DNA of 64,000 nt from JBBROS01 sp965260995 (GCA_965260995.1 CBDHCD010000003.1:930001-994000), one strand, 5' to 3'. Counted from the stretch's first letter, positions 27,712 through 38,110 are shown. The notes: generated from the sequence alone by a model not told the origin. Made by a program: numbers and translations.

Positions 27712-29091
27712 TTATGGCGTTATCTTGATAAACTCACGCGACTTTGCCGGACCACATAGGTCATCCATCATCGCCACGAACCGCCTGAACAAATGATGGC
27801 TGTCCGCCGGCCCCGGACTCGCCTCCGGATGGTATTGCACGCTGAACACTGGGCGCCCGTCCAGGGCGATGCCTTCGTTGCTGCCGTCGAACAGGCTGGT
27901 GTGGGTGATGGTGACGCCGGGGGGCAGACTCCGGTCGTCCACCGCGAAGCCGTGGTTCTGGCTGGTGATCTCCACCTTGCCCGTCGCCAATTCCTTCACT
28001 GGCTGGTTCGCGCCACGGTGACCGCGGTCCAGCTTGTACGTTCGCGCTCCCAGGGCCAGCGCCAGCAACTGATGCCCGAGGCAGATGCCGAACAGCGGCA
28101 CGCCCCGCTCCAGCACCCCTTGGATCGCCGGCACGGCGTAGGCCCCGGTCGCCGCCGGGTCGCCCGGCCCGTTGGACAGGAACACGCCGTCCGGCTCGTG
28201 GCGCAGGATGTCCTGCGCCGTGGCCGTCGCCGGCACCACCGTGACCCGGCACCCGGCCGAAACCAGGCAACGCAGGATGTTGCGCTTGGCCCCGTAATCG
28301 ACGGCGACGACGTGATGCTTCGGCTCGGGCGCGTCGTGCCGCCCGGGCCAGGACCAAGTGCCTTCTTCCCAGGTGTAGGTCTGCGTGCAGCTCACCTGCC
28401 GCGCCAGGTCCATCCCTTCCAGCCCCGGCCACGCCGCGGCCTGCGCCGTCAGCGCCTCGAGGTCGAACCGCGCGTCCGCCGGGTAGCTCAGCACCCCCGT
28501 GGGCGGCCCACCGTCGCGGATGCGCGTCGTCAGCGCCCGCGTGTCCACCCCGGCGATCCCCGGCAGGTCTTTCGCCCGCATCCAGGCATCAAGCCCCTGC
28601 GTCGCCCGCCAGTTGCTCGGTTCCGTCAGGTCCTGCTTCACGATCACGCCGAGGGCGGCGATGTTCGTCGCCTCCAAATCCTCGCTGTTCACCCCCACAT
28701 TGCCGATATGCGGGAACGTGAAGGTGATGTGCTGTCCGGCATAAGAAGGATCGGTGATCGTTTCCTGGTACCCGGTCAGCCCCGTGTTGAAGCACACCTC
28801 GCCCGCCCGTCCCGGCGTGTGCGCCCCGAAGCCGCGCCCCCACAGCACCGTCCCGTCCGCCATCACCAGCACCGCCGTCGCCCTGGGGACCGCAGTCCCC
28901 TCGGCCGGGGGCGCGTCGCCGGAAAGCGCTTCCATCGGCAGCCCGGTCGCGCCCATGATCGCCGCCCAGTGCTTCGATGGGATCATACGCGCTTGACGCC
29001 ACTTGCGCACCGCCTCCAACCCCACCCCGGTCAGCCGCGCCGCCGCCTCCGGCCCGCCGAGCCGGTCGATCACCTGTTCGATGCTGGTCAT
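27712..29091 (-). CDS. carA: carbamoyl-phosphate synthase small subunit with N-terminal HTH-like extension
   Basis: Glutaminase subunit that passes ammonia to CarB. 459 residues against about 375-400 usual. Residues 1-58 (QVIDRLGGPEAAARLTGVGL, then AVRKWRQARMIPSKHWAAIM) resemble a YdaS/Cro-type helix-turn-helix. The CPSase domain starts near residue 70 (ATAVLVMADGTVLWGRGFG). The class I glutaminase domain covers about 260-440, with the nucleophile in GICLGHQ and the catalytic HPE in QYHPEASPGP. The final 16 residues (DLCGPAKSREFIKITP) are atypical and largely encoded by AT-rich DNA, as if the original 3' end had been replaced by the island. GAGGG precedes the ATG. Confidence 0.95.
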   Translation of the reverse strand: MTSIEQVIDRLGGPEAAARLTGVGLEAVRKWRQARMIPSKHWAAIMGATGLPMEALSGDAPPAEGTAVPRATAVLVMADGTVLWGRGFGAHTPGRAGEVCFNTGLTGYQETITDPSYAGQHITFTFPHIGNVGVNSEDLEATNIAALGVIVKQDLTEPSNWRATQGLDAWMRAKDLPGIAGVDTRALTTRIRDGGPPTGVLSYPADARFDLEALTAQAAAWPGLEGMDLARQVSCTQTYTWEEGTWSWPGRHDAPEPKHHVVAVDYGAKRNILRCLVSAGCRVTVVPATATAQDILRHEPDGVFLSNGPGDPAATGAYAVPAIQGVLERGVPLFGICLGHQLLALALGARTYKLDRGHRGANQPVKELATGKVEITSQNHGFAVDDRSLPPGVTITHTSLFDGSNEGIALDGRPVFSVQYHPEASPGPADSHHLFRRFVAMMDDLCGPAKSREFIKITP

Positions 29092-29113
29092 CCCTCACAC
29101 ATACGAGACGCGA

Positions 29114-29149
29114 TTTCCCAGCACAAGGATCATGCGCTAAATTGGGAAA
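29114..29149. promoter_or_regulatory. inverted repeat in the divergent carA-yqeY promoter region
   Basis: TTTCCCA at 29114-29120 is mirrored by TGGGAAA at 29143-29149 in the 92-bp space between the divergent starts of carA and yqeY. On the minus strand TTGTGC and TATGTG, 17 bp apart, could form the carA promoter just downstream of this dyad. It is a candidate operator, possibly for the CarA HTH-like domain or another regulator; no binding protein is identified. Confidence 0.35.
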
Positions 29150-29183
29150 AAACTTACCGCCCCCGTTTCCAGAGGTGCCCGGC

Positions 29184-29642
29184 ATGAGCCTGCGCGACGA
29201 TTTCACCGCCGAATTGAAGCAGTCGATGAAGGCCGGAGACGCGCCCCGCACATCGACGCTGCGCATGATCCTTGCCAAGCTCAAAGACACGGACATCGCC
29301 GCCCGGCCCAAAGGGGTCAGCGGCGTGCCCGAAGACGAGGTGACGGCCATGCTGCGCGGCATGGTCAAGTCCCGTCGCGAGTCGGTGGCGCTCTATGAGC
29401 AGGGTGGCCGCCCCGAGCTGGCGGCCAAGGAGCAGGCCGAAATCGCCGTCATCGAGGCGTTCCTGCCCCAGGCGATGGACGAGGCGGCGTTGCAAGCCGC
29501 CGTCGCCGACGCCCTGGCCGAGACGGGCGCCGCCGAGCCCAAGGACATGGGACGGGTGATGGCGGCGCTGAAAGCGAAGCACGGCGCGGGCCTCGACATG
29601 GGTCGCGCGGGGCCGCTGGTGCGGGCCAGGCTCGCTCCCTGA
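29184..29642 (+). CDS. yqeY: GatB/YqeY domain protein
   Basis: 152 residues from the ATG at 29184 (MSLRDDFTAELKQSMKAGD). It is a stand-alone YqeY protein related to the tail domain of the GatB amidotransferase subunit and usually encoded beside rpsU or dnaG. Family blocks are STLRMILAKLKDTDIA, the SRRESVALYEQGGRPELAAKEQAEIAVIEAFLP helix pair, and the C-terminal DMGRVMAALKAKHGAGLDMGRAGPLVRARL. A tRNA-related role has been proposed for the family but is not proven. Its stop overlaps the dnaG start by one base. Confidence 0.93.
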   Translation: MSLRDDFTAELKQSMKAGDAPRTSTLRMILAKLKDTDIAARPKGVSGVPEDEVTAMLRGMVKSRRESVALYEQGGRPELAAKEQAEIAVIEAFLPQAMDEAALQAAVADALAETGAAEPKDMGRVMAALKAKHGAGLDMGRAGPLVRARLAP

Positions 29643-31426
29643 TGGCGCTGCCGCCCGCTTTCCTCGACGAGCTGCGCGCCCGGACCCCGATGCACGGCCT
29701 GGTGTCGCGCCGGGTCAAGCTCAGCAAATCGGGCCGCAACTGGAAAGGCTGCTGCCCGTTCCACAACGAGAAGTCGCCCAGCTTCTACGTTTACGAGGAC
29801 GGCTTCCACTGCTTCGGCTGCGGCGCGCACGGCGATGCCATCAGCTTCGTCATGCAGACCGGCGGCTCGTCCTTCATCGACGCGGTGGAAAGCCTGGCGG
29901 CCGAAGCCGGCCTTGACGTCCCCAAGCAATCGCCCCGCGCTGCCGAGGCCGAGCAAGAGCGCCTCGACCTGTTCGGCGTCATGGACGCGGCGCAGGCGGA
30001 GTTCACTCGCCTGCTGCACGCCAAGGAGGGGGCAGCCGGCCTCGCTTACCTGCGCGGCCGTGGCCTCGCGGACGCGACCATCGCCCGCTTCGGCCTCGGC
30101 TGGAGTGGGGAGGGCAGGGGCTCCCTCGCAGCGGTGCTGGCCCGGTCCGGCATCGAACCTGCCCAGATGGAGGACGTTGGGCTCCTCCGCCCCGCCGACG
30201 AGGCCGGCCCGGCCCGCGAGTTCTACTGGAATCGCGTCACCTTCCCGATCCGCGACCGCCGCGGCCGGGTCATCAGCTTCGGCGGCCGCGGCCTCGGCGA
30301 CGCCAAGCCCAAGTACGTCAACGGTCCCGAAACCCGGCTGTTTCAGAAGAAGCGCACCCTCTACGCCCTCGATCTCGCCCGAGAGGGCGCGCGCCGCAGC
30401 CCGGTCGTCGTCGTCGAAGGCTACATGGACGTCATCGCCCTGCACCAAGTCGGGTTCGACGCCGCCGTCGCCCCGCTCGGCACGGCGCTCACGCAGGAAC
30501 AGCTGGAGGCTCTTTGGCGACTCAGCCCGGCGCCGGTCCTCTGCTTCGACGGCGACGCCGCCGGCGCCCGGGCGGCGGCGCGGGCGGCCGAGCTATGCCT
30601 GCCATTCGTCTCCGCCGAGCGCTCGCTCGCCTTCGTCACCCTGCCGCCCGGCCAGGACCCCGACACCCTGGTGCGCGCGGGCGGCCCGGCCGCGTTCCAG
30701 GCCGTGCTGGATGCCAAGCGCCCCTTGGTCGAGACGCTGTTCGCCGTGCTCCAGGAGGGCGGCGGTGACGGACCCGAGGCCCGCGCGGCGCTCCGAACCC
30801 GGCTCGACGCTGCCGCCGCCCGCATCGCCGATCGGGCGCTGAGCCAGGAATACCGCGCCGCCCTGCGCGACCGCTTCTTCGCCACCCGCAAGCCCGCCTT
30901 CGGTGGCAAGTCCGCCCGGGCCGCCAAATCGGCCGCTGCCCGCGTTGCTCGGGCTCCCGCTGCCCCGGACGCGACCCAAACCGAACGCGCTCGATGCCTG
31001 ACCGCGATCCTGTTGCGCCACCCCTGCTTGCTGCGCGACATCGAGGAAGCCTATGCCGGCCTCGATCTTTCCCCGCCCCTGGCCCGCCTGCGCGACACGA
31101 TCCTGCATACCGACGGCCATGCCACGCTTGATTCGCCCGCGTTGCTCTCCCACCTGAGAGCATCTGGATTGGCCGAGGAGGTTTCGCTGGTCTTGTCCGC
31201 CGCGATGCCGCTCCCGCCAAGCGCCCGGCCGGATGCGATGCCGGCGGAAGCGGAGAAGGAATGGTGGCACCTGTTCGGCTTGATGCGCGGCCTCTCCCGC
31301 CTCGACGAGGAAGTCGCCGACGCCGCCAGTGCTTTCCGCAGCGAGCAGACCGACGCGGCCCACCGCCGTCTCGTTGGTCTCAAGATGGCGCTGCTGAACT
31401 TGGTTGATGCGGACACCGACGCCTGA
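29642..31426 (+). CDS. dnaG: DNA primase
   Basis: Synthesises RNA primers at the replication fork with DnaB helicase. 594 residues. Zinc-binding domain: C38-P-F-H41 and C57-F-G-C60. The TOPRIM catalytic domain has the VVVEGYMD motif with E259 and D263, followed by the FDGDAAGARAAARA metal-binding block. The C-terminal helicase-interaction region is the variable part (about 430-594). The order yqeY-dnaG-rpoD is the conserved macromolecular-synthesis cluster. A palindromic hairpin separates it from rpoD. Confidence 0.97.
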   Translation: MALPPAFLDELRARTPMHGLVSRRVKLSKSGRNWKGCCPFHNEKSPSFYVYEDGFHCFGCGAHGDAISFVMQTGGSSFIDAVESLAAEAGLDVPKQSPRAAEAEQERLDLFGVMDAAQAEFTRLLHAKEGAAGLAYLRGRGLADATIARFGLGWSGEGRGSLAAVLARSGIEPAQMEDVGLLRPADEAGPAREFYWNRVTFPIRDRRGRVISFGGRGLGDAKPKYVNGPETRLFQKKRTLYALDLAREGARRSPVVVVEGYMDVIALHQVGFDAAVAPLGTALTQEQLEALWRLSPAPVLCFDGDAAGARAAARAAELCLPFVSAERSLAFVTLPPGQDPDTLVRAGGPAAFQAVLDAKRPLVETLFAVLQEGGGDGPEARAALRTRLDAAAARIADRALSQEYRAALRDRFFATRKPAFGGKSARAAKSAAARVARAPAAPDATQTERARCLTAILLRHPCLLRDIEEAYAGLDLSPPLARLRDTILHTDGHATLDSPALLSHLRASGLAEEVSLVLSAAMPLPPSARPDAMPAEAEKEWWHLFGLMRGLSRLDEEVADAASAFRSEQTDAAHRRLVGLKMALLNLVDADTDA

Positions 31427-31436
31427 CGCAAATGAC

Positions 31437-31458
31437 CCGGTCCGCCAAGGCGGACCGG
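31437..31458 (+). terminator. perfect palindromic hairpin between dnaG and rpoD
   Basis: CCGGTCCGCC at 31437-31446 and GGCGGACCGG at 31449-31458 are exact complements separated by AA. It lies in the 53-bp gap between the dnaG stop and the preferred rpoD start. It is followed by A-rich rather than T-rich sequence, so it may act as an attenuator or RNA-processing site rather than a full terminator. E. coli also has a terminator at this place. If rpoD began at the ATG at 31432, this hairpin would be coding. Confidence 0.5.
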
Positions 31459-31479
31459 AAAAGAGGAGTGCCTGACCTT

Positions 31480-33436
<1,957 letters not shown>

Positions 33437-33444
<8 letters not shown>

Positions 33445-34051
33445 CACGCCCTGGCCGGTCCAGGCCCGCCGCCCCGAGTTCGACCGCGCGGTGCTCGCGC
33501 CGCAGGTCGTGCGGGTCGGCGTCACGGTCACCTTCCTGCGCATGGACCGCCCCCCTTCGGCCTGCCAAGCCCTGCCGTCCGACACCACCGTCGTGCGCCT
33601 GCAGCGCTGCAGCGTGCCGTTCTACCGCTATCTCTACGATACGGTCGGCGGCCCGCACGTCTGGTGGCTGCGCCGCACCCTGTCGGATTCGGCCCTCGGC
33701 GCGTTGCTGGCCGAGCCCGACGTTTCGGTTCACGTGCTCTATCGCGGTGGCGAGCCGGTCGGCTTCTTCGAGCTTGACCGGCGCGGTCGCCCGGTGGTGA
33801 ACCTCAGCTACTTCGGCCTTGTGCCACAGGCGGTGGGGCAGGGGCTTGGCGCCGCCTTCCTCGGCACCGCCACCGGGATCGCCTGGGCGCCCGGCGTCCA
33901 GGCCCTCACCGTCAACACCTGCACCGCCGACCACCCCCGCGCCCTGCCGGGCTACGTCCGCGCCGGCTTCCGCGTCGTCCGCCACGTCGATGAAGTCTGG
34001 GAGGTGCCGACCCGCCTCGGCCTATCCATCCCGAGCCGCCTGCTCGTATAA
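33437..34051 (+). CDS. GNAT-family N-acetyltransferase
   Basis: 204 residues, start codon overlapping the rpoD stop. The conserved core begins near RMDRPPSACQALPSDTTVVRLQ and includes YRYLYDTVGGPHVWWLRR, a feature of a GNAT subgroup, the acetyl-CoA region YFGLVPQAVGQGLGAAFLGTA, and the end PGYVRAGFRVVRHVDEVWEVP. Residues 1-30 are less conserved, so the true start may be the internal ATG at 33542 (MDRPPSAC). The substrate is unknown. Position behind rpoD suggests read-through expression rather than a functional link. Confidence 0.82.
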
Positions 34052-34094
34052 AGGCGCCGCGCCACGTCCGGCGCAGGCCGGAAAGAGATCGCCG

Positions 34095-35291
34095 ATGCGC
34101 CGCACGCTATTCGCCGCTTGCCTGTTCGCCGCTCACGTTTGGGCATTCCCGACCTGGGCCGAGTTGCCGCCCACCCTCAAGGTCGGCGTGCTGAACGACA
34201 TGTCAGGTCCTTTCGCCGATCAGTCCGGCCGGGGCAGCGTCGTCGCCGCCCAGCTCGCTGCCGACGACTTCCAACGCGAGGTTCCCGGCGTCGCTGTCGA
34301 GATCGTCGCCGCCGACCACCAGAACAAGCCCGAGATCGGCAGCGCCATCACCCGCCAATGGCTCGACCAAGAGGGTGTCGTCGCGGTGGCCGACGCCGTC
34401 AACTCCTCCGTCGCCCTCGCCATCAACGACATCATCCGGCAGCGCCACCGCACCTTCATCGCCAGCAACGTCGGCACCTCCGACCTGACCGGCAAGGCGT
34501 GCGCGCCGACCACGGTGCAGTGGACCTTTGACACCTGGGCCTTCGGCAATAGCGCCGCCCGCGCCCTGAAGGATCTCGGCCCTTTCTACTTCGTCGGCTT
34601 CGATTACGCCCTCGGCCAGGCGCTCGAGCGCGACACGACGGCCGTTCTCACGGAGCTTGGTGGCCGCGTCGTCGGGTCGGTGCATCACCCGCTCGGCACC
34701 ACCGATTTCTCCTCCTACCTGCTGCAGGCCCAATCGTCGGGCGCCAAGGTCATCGCCTTTGCCTCGACGGGCGCCGACTTCATCAACGCCGTCAAGCAGG
34801 CGGCGGAGTTCGGTGTCAACCAGGGCGCCACCTTGACAGGGTTGTTCACCCAGATCGTGGACGTGGACGCGATCGGCTTGCAGGCGGCGCAGGGCCTGAC
34901 CGTGACGGAAGCTTTCTACTGGGACCACGATGACCAGACCCGGGCTTTCACCAAGCGCTTCGCCGAGAGGATGCCCGGCCGCGTGCCGACCGAGAACCAG
35001 GCCGGAGTCTATTCCTCGGTGCTGGCCTACCTTCATGCTGCCAAGCGGGCCGACAGCATCGAGGGCGAGAAGGTGATCGAAGCCATGCGGCAAGCTCCCA
35101 TCAACGATTCGTTGTTCGGTCCGGTGACCATCAGGATCGACGGGCGGGCCGTCCACGCCATGCACGTGTTCAAGGTCAAGGCGCCGTCGGCGTCCAAGTC
35201 ACGTTGGGACGTTTATGCTCCCCTCGCCACCATCCCGGCCGAACAGGCGTTCCGCCCCTTGCACGAGGGCGGTTGCCCGCTGGTGAAATGA
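34095..35291 (+). CDS. periplasmic substrate-binding protein (branched-chain amino acid/LivJ type), orphan
   Basis: 398 residues with a Sec signal peptide (MRRTLFAACLFAAHVWAFPTWA) and a Peripla_BP_6 (type I periplasmic binding) fold: PPTLKVGVLNDMSGPFADQSGRGSV at the first strand, VEIVAADHQNKPEIGSAITRQWLDQEGV, and STDFSS-like GTTDFSSYLLQAQSSGAK. No LivH/M/G/F transporter genes are nearby. A paralogue at 44697 shares many blocks, including ADHQNKPEI and the GGCP C-terminus. It may serve a transporter encoded elsewhere; the ligand is unknown (amide, amino acid or aromatic acids are typical). Confidence 0.88.
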   Translation: MRRTLFAACLFAAHVWAFPTWAELPPTLKVGVLNDMSGPFADQSGRGSVVAAQLAADDFQREVPGVAVEIVAADHQNKPEIGSAITRQWLDQEGVVAVADAVNSSVALAINDIIRQRHRTFIASNVGTSDLTGKACAPTTVQWTFDTWAFGNSAARALKDLGPFYFVGFDYALGQALERDTTAVLTELGGRVVGSVHHPLGTTDFSSYLLQAQSSGAKVIAFASTGADFINAVKQAAEFGVNQGATLTGLFTQIVDVDAIGLQAAQGLTVTEAFYWDHDDQTRAFTKRFAERMPGRVPTENQAGVYSSVLAYLHAAKRADSIEGEKVIEAMRQAPINDSLFGPVTIRIDGRAVHAMHVFKVKAPSASKSRWDVYAPLATIPAEQAFRPLHEGGCPLVK

Positions 35292-35302
35292 CCTGGTTCC
35301 TC

Positions 35303-35321
35303 ACTGCATAAGGTATGCAGT
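35303..35321 (+). terminator. hairpin after the substrate-binding protein gene
   Basis: ACTGCAT at 35303-35309 pairs with ATGCAGT at 35315-35321 around a 5-nt loop, 11 bp after the stop codon. It is followed shortly by the T-rich CGTACATTTTAATTG, so this is a reasonable terminator in an otherwise GC-rich genome. The AT-rich stretch could also hold the promoter of the next gene. Confidence 0.5.
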
Positions 35322-35394
35322 CGTACATTTTAATTGTACTTTGCCGCATGTTCCTCATTATCGGCGTGGGGGCGCTCCACCACGGAATGCGACG

Positions 35395-36399
35395 ATGACA
35401 TCAATCTGGTCTATGCTGAAGGAGACGGTCGAGGACTACGTCGAGGACAACGCCCTCAGCCGCGGCGCGGCCATCGCCTACTACACCGTCGTTTCCATCG
35501 GCCCGGTTCTGCTCATCTGCATCGCCATCGCCGGCCTGGTGTTCGGGGAGGAGGCTGCGCGCGGCGCCATCGTCGGCCAGTTGCGCGGCCTGATGGGTGA
35601 TCAGGCGGCCGAACTCATTCAGACCACCATCAAGAGCGCCAGCAACACCAGCAGCGGTGTCCTCGCCACCGTGATCGGCCTCGTGGCCCTGCTCGTCACC
35701 GCCAGCGGTGTGTTCGGCGAGATGCAGGCCGCCCTGAATGCCATCTGGAAAGCCGAGCCGCCCAAGGCCATGCTGACCGGCTTTCTCAAGGCCCGCATGG
35801 CCAGCCTCGGCCTGGTCGCCACCTTGGGCTTCCTGCTCCTCGTCTCCCTCGTTCTCAGCGCCCTGCTGCACGCCCTCGCCACCTACATCAACGGCGTCCT
35901 GCCCGGCGCGTCGACGATCCTCAGCATCGTGAATTTCTTAGTCTCACTGGCGATGGTTTCAGCCCTGTTCGGCGCGATCTACAAAATCCTGCCCGACCGA
36001 CAATTGGCTTGGCGGGACGTCGGTGTCGGTGCACTCGTGACGGCCCTGCTGTTCACCATCGGCAAGACCCTGATTGGACTCTACATTGGCAGTTCCTCAG
36101 TCGCGAGCAGCTATGGCGCCGCCAGCGCTCTCGTCATCATCCTGGTCTGGATCTACTACTCGTCGCAGATCTTCCTGCTCGGCGCGGAGTTCACCAAGGT
36201 TTGGGCCAGCCATCACGGCAGCGCCGAAGCCTTCGCTGCTCGCGCCGCCATCGTCCCGACCGCGGCTCCCGCCCCGGTCCAGACCTCCGCCACGGCCGCG
36301 CAGATCGTCACCCGCGCCTCCGACCATCGTAGGGGCACCAACCTGTTCGACTGGGCGGCTTTGGCGACCCTCGCGTTCGTCACCCGCTCTAGGCGGTGA
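35395..36399 (+). CDS. YihY/BrkB-family inner-membrane protein
   Basis: 334 residues from the ATG at 35395 (MTSIWSMLKETVEDYVEDNALSRGAAIAYYTVVSIGPVLL), which fits the family better than the upstream TTG. Six predicted transmembrane helices. Family motifs include GAAIAYYTVVSIGP, GVFGEMQAALNAIWKAEP, and SSVASSYGAASALVIILVWIYYSSQIFLLGAEFTKVWA. The family was once called RNase BN, but that activity belongs elsewhere; a transport or envelope role is suspected. Its stop directly abuts the stop of the convergent AI-2E-type gene with no base between. Confidence 0.9.
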   Translation: MTSIWSMLKETVEDYVEDNALSRGAAIAYYTVVSIGPVLLICIAIAGLVFGEEAARGAIVGQLRGLMGDQAAELIQTTIKSASNTSSGVLATVIGLVALLVTASGVFGEMQAALNAIWKAEPPKAMLTGFLKARMASLGLVATLGFLLLVSLVLSALLHALATYINGVLPGASTILSIVNFLVSLAMVSALFGAIYKILPDRQLAWRDVGVGALVTALLFTIGKTLIGLYIGSSSVASSYGAASALVIILVWIYYSSQIFLLGAEFTKVWASHHGSAEAFAARAAIVPTAAPAPVQTSATAAQIVTRASDHRRGTNLFDWAALATLAFVTRSRR

Positions 36400-37497
36400 T
36401 TATCCTTCCAAGAGGTGGCCCACTGCTCGCAACGGGCGCACCCGGTCGCTGACGATCTTCATCACCGCCAGCAACGGCACGGCGAGGATCGCCCCCTGCA
36501 CCCCCCACAGCCAGTACCAGAACACCAGCCCGATCATCACCGCGATCGGGTTGAGGGTGAACCGCTTGGCCAGCAGCATCGGCGTGATCGCCTCCCCTTC
36601 CGCGAAGTGGATGGCTAGGTACAAGGCCGCGGGGGCCAGCGCCGTCCACGACGCGCCCAGCGTCGCCAGTCCCACCAGCGCGAACAGCGCGACGCCGGCG
36701 AACGGCCCCAGGATCGGCACGTAATTCAGGCAGAAGGCGATCACGCCCCACAGCAGCGCCCCCGGCACGCCGAACAGCCACATCACCAAGCCGGTCAGCA
36801 CGCCGACGACCGCGTTGATGATGGTGATCGTCAGCAGGTAAGCCGAGATGTCCCGCTCCACCGCGGTTGAGATCCCGACCGCCTGCTTTTTGTCACGGAA
36901 CCGCGGCAGCACTTCGACCAGCCGCAACATGAACGTCTCGCCGAACACCAGCATGTAATACATGATCAGCAGCGTCTCGAGCAGGTGCGAGGCGAAGCTG
37001 CCCGCGCTCCCGGCCAGCGTGCCGGCCAAATCCCCGGGATTGATCTTCAGCAGTTCCGCCGGGCTCTGCAGCTTCAGCCCCATGAACGATCCTATTCGAT
37101 CCGTCCAGCTTTCAAGTCCCTGGAACTGGGTTCGTGCCTTCTCCACCAGCTCTGGAAAGTTGCGCACCATGTTCGATGCCGGGCTTGACAGGATCGCTCC
37201 CAGCGCCCCGAACACGCCCAGCAGCACGATCACCGCCACCAGCGCCGCTAGCGCCTTCGGGATGCCGATCCGCTCCTGCACCCGCACCAGTGGCTGCAGG
37301 AGCAATTTAAGCACCAGCGCCGTCAGCACCGGCAGGATCACCTCGTGCGCGATCGACAGCACCGACACGACCGCGATCAGGAACAGCCCTCCCAGGAAAA
37401 TCGTTCGCGGGTCGGTCGGCAGCGGCATGTCCTCCGCTTCTTCCACCGATCGGCTGTCGGTCAGCGCCGACTCGACCGACATTCCGTCGCGCGCCAT
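36400..37497 (-). CDS. AI-2E family transporter (PerM/TqsA-like permease)
   Basis: 365 residues from the ATG at 37497. About eight transmembrane helices: a first cluster (FLGGLFLIAVVSVLSIAHEVILPVLTALVLKLLLQPLV), a long non-membrane middle region, and a C-terminal cluster. Family motifs are FCLNYVPILGPFAGVALF, the EGEAITPMLLAKRFTLNPIAVMIGLVFWYWLWG block and GAILAVPLLAVMKIVSDRV. Members export autoinducer-2 or act as Na+/H+ antiporters; which applies here is not visible. It lies 50 bp downstream of the cobalamin adenosyltransferase gene on the same strand. Confidence 0.9.
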   Translation of the reverse strand: MARDGMSVESALTDSRSVEEAEDMPLPTDPRTIFLGGLFLIAVVSVLSIAHEVILPVLTALVLKLLLQPLVRVQERIGIPKALAALVAVIVLLGVFGALGAILSSPASNMVRNFPELVEKARTQFQGLESWTDRIGSFMGLKLQSPAELLKINPGDLAGTLAGSAGSFASHLLETLLIMYYMLVFGETFMLRLVEVLPRFRDKKQAVGISTAVERDISAYLLTITIINAVVGVLTGLVMWLFGVPGALLWGVIAFCLNYVPILGPFAGVALFALVGLATLGASWTALAPAALYLAIHFAEGEAITPMLLAKRFTLNPIAVMIGLVFWYWLWGVQGAILAVPLLAVMKIVSDRVRPLRAVGHLLEG

Positions 37498-37547
37498 CGA
37501 CGCGCCGTCCGTCTTGGCATCGCTGACCGGTGTGATCGCAGGCGGGC

Positions 37548-38102
37548 TCAACGGTTCGCGCCCGGCATCCAGAGCACATCGCCCTCCGGGTTGAGCCTGC
37601 GGCCCAGCACGAACAGATGGTCCGACAACCGGTTGAGCAGCCGCGCCACCGCTGGGTTGACGGCCTGCTGCCGGGCGAGGCCCACAACCAGCCGCTCGGC
37701 CCGGCGAACGACCGTGCGGGCCAAGTGCGCGTGCGCCGCCGCCGGCGTGCCGCCCGGCAGGATGAAGCTCGACAGCGGCGCGAGGCTCGCGTTCATCGCC
37801 GCGATCTCTGCCTCGAGCCGCACGCTCGCCGAGTCCGTCACCCGCAGCCGCTCTCCGGCCTCGCCCGGCACGCACAGGTCAGCGCCGACGTCGAACAGAT
37901 CGTTCTGAATCCGGGCGAGCATCGCGTCCGCCTCCGGATCGTGGGCGGTGTGCAACCGCAGCAGCCCGATCGACGCGTTGGCCTCATCCACCGTGCCGTA
38001 GGCCTCGACGCGGAGGTCGTCCTTCTCCACCCGCGTGCCATCGCCCAGCGACGTCTGGCCCCCGTCGCCGCCGCGGGTCACCACCCGGTCGATCCTGATC
38101 AT
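37548..38102 (-). CDS. PduO-type cob(I)alamin adenosyltransferase
   Basis: Transfers the adenosyl group of ATP to cob(I)alamin to form coenzyme B12. 184 residues. The ATP-binding N-terminal motif TRGGDGGQTSLGDGTRVEKDD is present, as are VEAYGTVDEANASIG, IQNDLFDVGADLC, LPGGTPAAAHAHLARTVVRRAER, and a terminal LNRLSDHLFVLGR helix, all standard for the PduO group. It is in the same window as the cobalamin-dependent metH but not in one operon with it. TonB, encoded next to it, could power corrinoid uptake; this link is inference. Confidence 0.95.
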   Translation of the reverse strand: MIRIDRVVTRGGDGGQTSLGDGTRVEKDDLRVEAYGTVDEANASIGLLRLHTAHDPEADAMLARIQNDLFDVGADLCVPGEAGERLRVTDSASVRLEAEIAAMNASLAPLSSFILPGGTPAAAHAHLARTVVRRAERLVVGLARQQAVNPAVARLLNRLSDHLFVLGRRLNPEGDVLWMPGANR

Positions 38103-38110
38103 GTTGGCTC

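Larger units (their letters stand above)
24903..27745. other. AT-rich island splitting the carA-carB pair
   Basis: From directly upstream of the carB start to the last codons of carA the native sequence becomes strongly AT-rich (runs such as tattattt, aaaaaaatttgg), unlike the GC-rich genes on both sides. The island consists of 24903-25389 and 27464-27745, separated by two nested insertion sequences of normal GC. It encodes one reconstructable small membrane protein and no other convincing gene. The stretch 27526-27711 shows only short frames. The pattern suggests horizontally acquired DNA inserted into a carAB operon. Confidence 0.75.

Noticed and set aside
27596..27796. 66-codon plus-strand frame in the AT-rich island
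   Set aside because: It overlaps the 3' end of carA on the other strand, has no visible ribosome site and looks like a chance frame in AT-rich DNA.
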